A stretch of 64,000 nt of DNA, taken from positions 11,917,088-11,981,087 of the forward strand of contig NC_087071.1 of assembly GCF_963678635.1 (NCBI RefSeq), given 5' to 3'. The notes beneath the pieces were generated by a model. It searched no databases. It worked only from the letters and a program-made list of their open reading frames with translations, and was not told the DNA's origin. Within the stretch, counting starts at the first letter, position 1. Every line of letters begins with the position of its first letter. Source of the DNA: Symsagittifera roscoffensis (Eukaryota; Xenacoelomorpha; Acoela; Convolutidae). The position numbers and the translations under genes are program-made. Shown piece after piece: positions 30,030-39,943 of this stretch.

Positions 30030-30720
30030 GAAACTCTTGCGTCATGCGATTAGCGATTAATGCCAAAGGCGTGTAACATTTCTTTTTTTTGTTTTATAAG
30101 CTTTCGCCACGGATATGCATATGTGCATTATCTGCTTTTACTTGAGCTGATAAAATTACTCGCAGATAGGAAACTTCTTGCGTCATGCGATTAGTGCCAA
30201 AGGCGTGTTACATTTCATTTGTTTTATTTTACAAGTTCTCGCAACTGATATGCATGTGCAATATCTGCCATTAACTTGAGCTGATACTAATACTCGCAGA
30301 TAGGAAACTGTTGCTTCATGCGATTAGTGCCAAAGGCGTGTAACATTTCATTAGTTTTGTTTTATAAGCTCTCGCCACTGATTTGCATTTGTGCAATATC
30401 TGCCATTAAATAAAGCTGATACTAATACTCGCAGTTTTGAAACTCTTGCGTCATGCGATTAGCGATTAATGCCAAAGGCGTGTAACATTTCTTTTTTTTG
30501 TTTTATAAGCTTTCGCCACGGATATGCATATGTGCATTATCTGCTTTTACTTGAGCTGATAAAATTACTCGCAGATAGGAAACTTCTTGCGTCATGCGAT
30601 TAGTGCCAAAGGCGTGTTACATTTCATTTGTTTTATTTTACAAGTTCTCGCAACTGATATGCATGTGCAATATCTGCCATTAACTTGAGCTGGTACTAAT
30701 ACTCGCAGATAGGAAACTGT
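30030..30720 (+). repeat. Three-monomer (~410-bp) tandem duplication
   Basis: The insertion variant gcgattagcgattaatgcc, in which part of gcgattag is duplicated, occurs near 30,045 and 30,455. Both copies share the aataaagctgat and gcagttttgaaac neighbours. Confidence 0.8.
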
Positions 30721-31689
30721 TGCGTCATGCGATTAGTGCCAAAGGCGTGTTATATTTCATCAGTTTTGTTTTACAAGCTCTTGCAACTGATATGCATGTG
30801 TGCATTATCTGCCTTTACTTGATCTGATAAAATTACTCGCAGATAGGAAACTTCTTGCGTCTTGCGATTAGTGCCAAAGGCGAGTTACATTTCATTTGTT
30901 TTATTTTACAAGCTCTGGCAACTGATATGCATGTGTGCAATATCTGCCATTAACTTGAGCTGATACTAATACTCGCAGATAAGAAACTGGTGCGTCATGC
31001 GATTAGTGCCAGAGGCGTGTAACATTTCATTAGTTTTGTTTTATAAGCTTTCGCCTCGGATATGCATATGTGCATTATCTGCCTTTACTTGAGTTGATAA
31101 AATTACTCGCACGTAGGAAACTTCTTGCGTCATGCGATTAGTGCCGAAGGCGTGTCACTTTTCATTAATTTTGTTTTACAAGCTCTCGCCACTGATTTGC
31201 ATATGTGCAATATCTGCCGTAAACTTGAGCTGATACTAATACTCGCAGTTAGGAAACTGTTGCATCATGCGATTAGTGCCAAAGGCGTGATACATTTCAT
31301 TAGTTTTGTTTTATAAGCTCTCGGCACGGATATGCATTTGTGCAAAATCTGCCATTAACTTGAGCTGATACTAATACTCGCAGATAAGAAATTGGTGCGT
31401 CATGCGATTAGTGCCAAAGGCGTGTAACATTTCACATTAGTTTTGTTTTATAAGCTTTCGCCACGGATATGCATATGTGCATTATCTGCCTTTACTTGAG
31501 CTGATAAAATTACTCGCACATAGGAAACTTCTTGCGTCATGCGATTAGTGCCAATGCGTGTTACATTTCATCAGTTTTGTTTTACAAGCTCTCGCAACTG
31601 ATATGCATGTGTGCATTATCTGCCTTTACTTGATCTGATAAAATTACTCGCAGATAGGAAACTTCTTGCGTCATGCGATTAGTGCCAAA

Positions 31690-34500
31690 GGCGTGTTACA
31701 TTTCATTTGTTTTATTTTACAAGCTCTCGCAACTGATATGCATGTGTGCAATATCTGCCATTAACTTGAGCTGATACTAATACTCGCAGATAGAAACTGT
31801 TGCGTCATGCGATTAGTGCCAAAGGCGTGTAACATTTCATTAGTTTTGTTTTATAAGCTCTCGCCACTGATTTGCATTTGTGCAATATCTGCCATTAACT
31901 TAAGCTGATACTAATACTCGCAGTTATGAAACTGTTGCGTCATGCGATTAGTGCCAAAGGCGTGTAACATTTCTTTAGTTTTGTTTTATCAGCTTTCGCC
32001 ATGTATTTGCATATGTGCATTATCTGCCTTTACTTGAGCTGATAAAATTACTACGAAACTTCTTGGGTCATGCGATAAGTGCCGAAGGCGTGTTACATTT
32101 CATTAGTTTTGTTTTACAAGCTCTCGCAACTGATATGCATGTGTGCAATGTCTGCCATTTACTTGAGCTGTTACTAATACTCGCATATAGGAATCTGTTG
32201 CGTCATGCGATTAGTGCCAAAGGCGTGTAACATTTCATTAGTTTTGTTTTACAAGCTCTCGCCACTGATTGCATATGTGCTTCATCTGCCTCTACTTGAG
32301 CTGATAAAATTACTCGCTTATAGGAAACTTCTTGCGTCATGCGATTAGTGCCAAAGGCGTGTTACATTTCATTAATTTTGTTTAAGCTCTCGACAAGATA
32401 TGCATGTTTGCTGTATCTGCCGTTACTTGAGCTGATATTAATACGCGCAGATAGGAAACTTCTGGCGTCATGCGATTAGTGCCAAAGGCGTGTTACATTT
32501 CATTAGTTTTGTTTTACAAGCTCTCGCCACTGATTTGCATATGTGCTTCATCTGCCTCTACTTGAGCTGATAAAATTACTCGCTTATAGGAAACTTCTTG
32601 CGTCATGCGATTAGTGCCAAAGGCGTGTTACATTTCATTAATTTCGTTTACAAAGCTCTCGACAAGATATGCATGTTTGCTGTATCTGCCGTTACTTGAG
32701 CTGATATTAATACGCGCAGATAGGAAACTTCTTGCGTCATGCGCTTAGTGCCAAAGGCGTGTTACATTTAATTAAGTTTGTTTTAATAGCTCTCGCCACT
32801 GATATGCATGTGTGCAATCTCTGCCGTTACTTGATCTGATACTAATACTCGCAGATAGGAAACTATTGCGTCATGCGATTAGTACCAAAGGCGTGTAAGA
32901 TTTCATTGGTTTTGTTTTATAAGCTCTCGCCACTGATTTGCATTTGTGCAATATCTGCCATTAACTTAAGCTGATACTAATACTCGCAGTTATGAAACTG
33001 TTGCGTCATGCGATTAGTGCCAAAGGCGTGTAACATTTCTTTAGTTTTGTTTTATCAGCTTTCGCCATGTATTTGCATATGTGCAATATCTGCCAGTAAC
33101 TTGAGCTGATACTAATACTCGCAGTTAGGAAACTGTTGCGTCATGCGATTTGTGCCAAAGGCGTGTAACATTTCATCGACAAAAGCTCTCGACAAGATAT
33201 GCTTGTTTGCTGTATCTGACGTTACTTGAGCTGATATTAATACGCGCAGATAGGAAACTTCTTGCGTCATGCGATTAGTGCCAAAGGCGTGTTACATTTC
33301 ATTTGTTTTATTTTACAAGCTCTCGCAACTGATATGCATGTGTGCAATATCTGCCATTAACTTGAGCTGATACTAATACTCGCAGATAGAAACTGTTGCG
33401 TCATGCGATTAGTGCCAAAGGCGTGTAACATTTCATTAGTTTTGTTTTATAAGCTCTCGCCACTGATTTGCATTTGTGCAATATCTGCCATTAACTTAAG
33501 CTGATACTAATACTCGCAGTTATGAAACTGTTGCGTCATGCGATTAGTGCCAAAGGCGTGTAACATTTCTTTAGTTTTGTTTTATCAGCTTTCGCCATGT
33601 ATTTGCATATGTGCATTATCTGCCTTTACTTGAGCTGATAAAATTACTACGAAACTTCTTGGGTCATGCGATAAGTGCCGAAGGCGTGTTACATTTCATT
33701 AGTTTTGTTTTACAAGCTCTCGCAACTGATATGCATGTGTGCAATGTCTGCCATTTACTTGAGCTGTTACTAATACTCGCATATAGGAATCTGTTGCGTC
33801 ATGCGATTAGTGCCAAAGGCGTGTAACATTTCATTAGTTTTGTTTTACAAGCTCTCGCCACTGATTGCATATGTGCTTCATCTGCCTCTACTTGAGCTGA
33901 TAAAATTACTCGCTTATAGGAAACTTCTTGCGTCATGCGATTAGTGCCAAAGGCGTGTTACATTTCATTAATTTTGTTTAAGAAGCTCTCGACAAGATAT
34001 GCATGTTTGCTGTATCTGCCGTTACTTGAGCTGATATTAATACGCGCAGATAGGAAACTTCTGGCGTCATGCGATTAGTGCCAAAGGCGTGTTACATTTC
34101 ATTAGTTTTGTTTTACAAGCTCTCGCCACTGATTTGCATATGTGCTTCATCTGCCTCTACTTGAGCTGATAAAATTACTCGCTTATAGGAAACTTCTTGC
34201 GTCATGCGATTAGTGCCAAAGGCGTGTTACATTTCATTAATTTCGTTTACAAAGCTCTCGACAAGATATGCATGTTTGCTGTATCTGCCGTTACTTGAGC
34301 TGATATTAATACGCGCAGATAGGAAACTTCTTGCGTCATGCGCTTAGTGCCAAAGGCGTGTTACATTTAATTAAGTTTGTTTTAATAGCTCTCGCCACTG
34401 ATATGCATGTGTGCAATCTCTGCCGTTACTTGATCTGATACTAATACTCGCAGATAGGAAACTATTGCGTCATGCGATTAGTACCAAAGGCGTGTAAGAT
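31690..34500 (+). repeat. Twelve-monomer (1,596-bp) duplication inside the satellite
   Basis: A segment of about 1.2 kb starting near 31,700 is repeated near 33,297 at an offset of 1,596 bp. Shared markers are ttactacgaaacttcttggg, ctcatgattgc-type short monomers, tctcgacaagatatgc, atacgcgcagatagg and gtaagatttcattgg. A 2-3 bp indel separates the copies near 32,381 and 33,980. Confidence 0.87.
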
Positions 34501-36430
34501 TTCATTGGTTTTGTTTTAAAAGCTCTCGACAAGTTATGCATGTTTGCAGTATCTGCCGTTACTTGAGCTGATATTAATACCCGCAGATAGGAAACTTCTT
34601 GCGTCATGCGATTAGTGCCAACGGCGTGTTACATTTCATTAATTTTGTTTTAAAAGCTCTCGACAAGATGTGCATGTTTGCAGTATCTGCCGTTACTTGA
34701 GCTGATACTAATACTCGCAGATAGGAAACTATTGCGTCATGCGATTATCGCCAAAGGCGTGTAAGATTTCATTAATTTTGTTTTACAAGCTCTCGTCATT
34801 GATATGCATGTGTGCAATATCTGCCAGTAACTTGAGCTGATACTAATACTCGCAGTTAGGAAACTGTTGCGTCATGCGATTTGTGCCAAAGGCGTGTAAC
34901 ATTTCATCGACAAAAGCTCTCGACAAGATATGCTTGTTTGCTGTATCTGACGTTACTTGAGCTGATATTAATACGCGCAGATAGGAAACTTCTTGCGTCA
35001 TGCGATTAGTGCCAAAGTCGTGTTACATTTCATTAATTATGTTTTACAAGCTCTCGCCACTGATATGCATGTGCGCAACATCTGCCGTTAACTTGAGCTG
35101 ATACTAATACTCGCAGTTAGGAAACTGTTGCGTCATGCGATAGGTGCCAAAGGCGTGTAAGATTTCATTAGTTTTGTTTTAAAAGCTCTCGAAAAGGTAT
35201 GGCATATGTGCTTCATCTGCCTCTACTTGAGCTGATAAAATTACTTGCTTATAGGAAACTTCTTGCGTCATGCGATTAGTGCTAAAGGCGTGTAACATTT
35301 CATTAGTTTTGTTTTATAAGCTCTCGCCACGGATATGCATATGTGCATTATCTGCCTCTACTTGAGCTGATAAAATTCCTCGCAGATAAGGAACTTCTTG
35401 CGTCATGCAATTAGAGCCAAGGGCGTGTAACATTTCATTAGTTTTGTTTTATAAGATGTCGCCACGGATATGCATATGTGCATTATCTGCCTCTACTTGA
35501 GCTGATAAAATTACTCGCAGATAGGAAACTTCTTGCGTCATGCGATTAGTGCCAAAGGCGTGTTACGTTTCATTAATTTTCTTTTACAAGCTCTCGCCAC
35601 TGATATGCATTTGTGCAATGTCTGCCATTAACTTGAGCTGATACTAATAATCGCAGATGGGAAACTGTTGCGTCTTGCGATTAGTGCCAAGGGCGTGTAA
35701 GATTCCATTGGTTTTGGTTTAAAAGCTCTCGACAAGTTATGCATGTTTGCAGTATCTGCCGTTACTTGAGCTGATATTAATACGCGCAGATAGGAAACGT
35801 CTTGCGTCATGCGATTAGTGCCAAAGGCGTGTTACATTTCATTAATTTTGTTTTAAAAGCTCTCGACAAGATGTGCATGTTTGCAGTATCTGCCGTTACT
35901 TGAGCTGATTCTAATACTCGCAGATAGGAAACTATTGCGTCATGCGATTAGTGCCAAAGGCGTGTAAGATTTCATTAGTTTTGTTTTACAAGCTCTCGCC
36001 ACGGATATGCATTTGTGCAATATCTGCCATTAACTTGAGCTGATACTAATACTCGCAGTTATGAAACTGTTGCGTCATGCGATTAGTGCCAAAGGCGTGT
36101 AACATGTCATTAGTTTTGTTTTAAAAGCTCTCGCCACGGATATGCATTTGTGCAATATCTGCCATTAACTTGAGCTGATACTAATACTCGCAGTTATGAA
36201 ACTGTTGCGTCATGCGATTAGTGCCAAAGGCGTGTAACATTTCATTAGTTTTGGTTTATAAGCTCTCGCCACGGATATGCATTTGTGCAATATCTGCCAT
36301 TTACTTGAGCTGATACTAATACTCGCAGTTATGAAACTGTTGCGTCATGCGATTAGTGCCAAAGGCGTATAACATTTCATTAGTTTTGTTTCACAAGCTC
36401 TCGCCACGGATTTGCATTTGTGCAACATCT

Positions 36431-39400
36431 GCCCCTTACTTGAGCTGATTTTGATACACGCAGATAGGATCATTGTCGCGTCATGTGATTAGTGCTACGG
36501 CTTGTTTTTTTTTATTAATATGTTTTATAAGCCCTCGCCATAGATATGCTTGTGATTAATTATCTAACCTTCTTTGAGCTCATACCATTTTTTATAGATA
36601 GGAGTTTTTTGCGTCATGTGATAAGTGGCAAAGGCGTGTTACTTTTCTTTAGTTTGTCGTAAAAGCTCTCTCCTCGGATATGCATGTGTGGAATATCTGC
36701 CGTTACTTGAGCTGATGTGAATACTCGCAGGTAGGAAACTCGCTGCGTCATGCAATGAGTGTCATAGGCGTATTACATTTCTTTTTTTTGTTTTTTAAGT
36801 TCTCGCCATGGATATATTTGTGTGATGAAATATCTGCCCTTACTTGAGCTGATATTATTTTCCGCAGCTAGGAATTTTGTTGTGTCGTGCAATCAGTGCC
36901 AGCGGCGTGTTACTTTCCATTAGTTTATGTTATAAGCTTTCGTCACGCATTTGCATTCAGTGCAATATTTGCCTCTACTTGAGCTGATTTGAATACTCTC
37001 AGATAGCAAACTTGATGCGGCATGCGATAAGTACCAAAGGCGTGTTACATTTCATTAGTCTGTCTTATAAGCTCTCGCAACCTATATGCATGTGTGCATT
37101 ATCTGCCGTTACTTGAGCTGATATCAATATGCGCATATAGGAAACTCGCTGCGTCATGCAAAGAGTGTTAAAGGAATGTTACGTTTCTTTGATTTGTTTT
37201 ATAAGTTTTCCTCATGGATATATATTTGTGCGATGAATTATCTGCCCTTACTTGAGCTGATATTGTTTTTCGCAGAAAGGAATTGTGTTGCGTGGTGCAA
37301 TCAGTGGCAATGGCGTGTTACTTTTTAGTACTTTGTTTTACAAGCTTTCGTCACGGATGTACAATTAGTGAAATATTTGCCCCTACTTGAGCTGATTTGA
37401 TTACTCTCACATAGGAAACTTGTTGCGTCATGCGATAAGTGCCAAAGGCGTGTTATATTTCATTAGTTTTGTTTTATAAGCTGTCGCCACCGATTTGCAT
37501 TTGTGCAACATATGCCCCTTACTTGAGCTGATACTCGCAGATAGGATCATTGTCGCGTCATGCGATTAGTGCCTACGGCTTGTTTTATTTCATTGATATG
37601 TTTTATAAGCCCTCACCCTAGATATGCTTGTGAATAATTATCTAACTTTCTTTGAGCTCATACCATTTTTTATAGATAGGAGTTTTTGCGTCATGTGATA
37701 AGTGCCAAAGGTGTGTTACTTTTCATTAGTTTGTCGTAAAAGCTCTCGCCTTGGATATGCATGTGTGGAATATCTGCCGTTACTTGAGCTGATGTGAATA
37801 CTCGCAGATAGGAAACTCGCTGCGTCATGCAATGAGTGTTATAGGCGTATTACATTTCTTAGTTTTGTTTTATAGGTTCTCGCCATGGATATATTTGTGT
37901 GATGAATTATCTGCCCTTGCTTGAGCTGATATTGTTTTCCGCATCTAGGAATTTTGTTGTGTCGTGCAATCAGTGCCAACGGCGTGTTACTTTTCATTAG
38001 TATATGTTTTAAGCTTTTGTCACGCATTTGCATTCAGTGCAATATTTGCCTCTACTTGAGCTGATTTGAATACTCTCAGATAGCAAACTTGTTGCGGCAT
38101 GCGATAAGTACCAAAGGCGTGTTACATTTCATTAGTTTGTCTTATTAGCTCTAGCAACCGATATGCATGTGTGCATTATCTGCCGTTACTTGTGCTGATA
38201 TCAATACTTGCATATAAGAAACTCGCTGCGTCATGCAATGAGTGTTGAAGGCGTGTGACATTTTATGAGTTGTTTTATAAGCTCTTGCCATGGATATATT
38301 TGTTTGATGAATTATCTGTCCTTACTTGAGATGATATTGTTTTTCGCAGATAGGATTTTTGTTGCGTCGTGCAATCAGTGCCAACGGCGTGTTACTTTTC
38401 ATTAGTTTGTGTTATAAGCTTTCGTCACGGATTTGCATTCAGTGCGATATTTGCCTCTATTTGAGCTGATTTGAATACTCTCAGATAGGAAACTTGTTGC
38501 TTCATGCGATAAGTGCCAAAACCGTGTTACATTTCTTTAATTTTTTTACAAGCTCTCGTCACAGATATGCATGTGTGCAATATCTGCTATTACTTGTGCT
38601 GATATCAATACTCGCAGATAGGAAATTCGCTGCGTCATGCAATGAGTGTCAAAGGCGTGTGACGTTTCTTTGATTTGTTTTATAGCTTTCCCCATGGATA
38701 TATATGTGTGATGAATTATCTGCCCTTACTTGAGCTGATATTGTTTTTCGCAGAAAGGAATTGTGTTGCGTCGTGCAATCAGTGCCAATGGCGTGTTACT
38801 TTTTATTAGTTTGTGTTATAAGCTTTCGTCAAGGATATGCATTTGGTGCAATATCTGCCTCTACTTGAGCTTATTTTAGTTCTCTCAGATAGGAAACTTG
38901 TTGCGTCATGCGATAAGTGCCACAGGCGTGTCACATTTCATTAGTTTGTCTTATAAGCTCTCGCCAAGGATATGCATGTGTGCATTATCTGCCGTTACTT
39001 GAGCTGATATCAGTACTCGCATATAGGAAACTCGCAGCGTCATGCGATGAGTGTTGAAGGCGTGTTACATTTCTTTGATTTGTTTTATAAGCTTTACCCA
39101 TGGATATATTTGTGGAACGAATTATCTGCCCTCTCTTGAGCTGATATTGTTTTTCGCAGAAAATAATTTTGTTGTCGTGCAATCAGTGCCAATGGCGTGT
39201 TTCTTTTCATTAATTTGTGTTATAAGCTCTCGCCACGGATATGCATCTGTGCATTATCTGCCTTTACTTGAGCTGATAAAATTACTCGCAGATAGGAAAC
39301 TTCTTGCGTCATGCGATTTGTGCCAAAAGCGTGTTACATTTCTTTATTTTTTTACAAGCTCTCGCCACAGATTTGCATGTGTGCAATATCTGCCATTATT

Positions 39401-39783
39401 TGTGCTGATATTATTGCGTGCAGATAGGAAACTCGCTGCATCTTGCAATGAGTGTCAAATGCGTGTGACATTTCTTTGATTTGTTTTATAAGCTCTCGCC
39501 AAGGATTTTTCTGCCCTTACTTGAGCTGATATTGTTTTTCGCAGAAAGAAATAGTGTTGCGTCATGCAATCAGTGCCAATGGCGTGTTACTTATCATTAG
39601 TTTGTGTTATAAGCTTTCGTCGCGGAGTTGTATTTAGTGCAATATTTGCCTCTACTTGAGCTGATTTGAATACTCGCAGATAGGAAACTGTTGCGTCTTT
39701 TGCAATTAGTGCCGAAGGCGAGTAACATTTCATTGCTTAGTTTTATAAGCTCGTGAGCTATGCATATGAGCAGTTTCTACCTG
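36431..39783 (+). repeat. Divergent edge of the satellite array with a ~404-bp trimeric unit
   Basis: Monomers remain recognisable (acttgagctgat, cgtcatgcgataagtgcc, ggcgtgttac) but carry many substitutions and small indels. Three monomer types recur in order. X has ggatatatttgtgtgatgaa and cgtgcaatcagtgcc. Y has gcattcagtgcaatatttgcc and gaatactctcag. Z has gcattatctgccgttac and ctcgctgcgtcatgcaatgag. The X motif recurs at about 36,809, 37,214, 37,886, 38,293, 38,696, 39,101 and 39,505, with spacings near 404 bp except one of 672 bp. An eight-monomer spacing of about 1,078 bp links the gccctcgccatag monomers at 36,531 and 37,609. The last recognisable fragment (tatgcatatgagcagtttctacc) ends near 39,783. 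Confidence 0.93.
39221..39345 (+). repeat. Core-type monomer embedded in the divergent array edge
   Basis: This monomer matches the core consensus nearly base for base (ctcgccacggatatgcatc, gcattatctgcctttac, cgcagataggaaacttc), while both neighbours are strongly divergent. It sits in the position where a Y-type monomer is expected in the 404-bp trimer. Gene conversion or template transfer from the core is the likely source. Confidence 0.7.
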
Positions 39784-39825
39784 AATTTTTTTTAATTCGC
39801 TGTTTGTTAACACTTATTTTTGCAG

Positions 39826-39943
39826 GGATGTTCAACTCGATCTTTGACGGACGTGTAGTTGCAAAACTGCCCTTCACTCCTATCAGTTGGATTCAGGGCA
39901 TCTCTCATCGATCTCTACTGGGAAATGACGCAACTGACTGCAG
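39826..39943 (+). CDS. TMCO1: TMCO1 penultimate exon
   Basis: The acceptor is acttatttttgcag with a branch-point-like gttaacac about 15 bases upstream. The exon opens with gg, completing a Gly codon before MFNSIFDG, and ends at tgcag before the donor gtgaac. The 5' side of this splice site is satellite down to about 39,783. Confidence 0.94.

Larger units (their letters stand above)
1..36430 (+). repeat. 135-bp satellite array, homogeneous core
   Basis: Head-to-tail tandem array in one orientation. Successive starts of the motif tacaagctctcgcaactg fall at 1, 136, 271 and 405, giving a 133-136 bp monomer. About 270 monomers are present in this core and the array runs off the left edge. Landmarks in each monomer are a start region (gatatgcatgtgtgca), cttgagctgat, either actaatactcgcag or aaaattactcgcag, then ttgcgtcatgcgattag, tgccaaaggcgtg and a T-rich end. 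Two main variants alternate: a gcaactgatatgcatgtg form and a gccacggatatgcatttg form, the latter often with cgcagttatgaaac. The length of 135 is a multiple of three, so stop-free 45-residue periodic frames appear wherever the variant bases avoid TAA. I see no gene, RNA or transposon inside the block. The size and homogeneity fit a heterochromatic satellite; a centromeric role is only a possibility. Confidence 0.98.

Noticed and set aside
1-36430. CENP-B box or telomere repeats marking a centromere or chromosome end
   Set aside because: I found no CENP-B box consensus and no TTAGGG-type tract, so a centromeric or subtelomeric label is unsupported.
39051-39479. A 142-codon open frame in the divergent satellite edge
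   Set aside because: It is built from three monomers in the periodic frame and shows no conserved protein.
1-39783. Possible CRISPR array, because of regular spacing
   Set aside because: The whole unit repeats with no unique spacers, and the surrounding genes are eukaryotic and intron-bearing.
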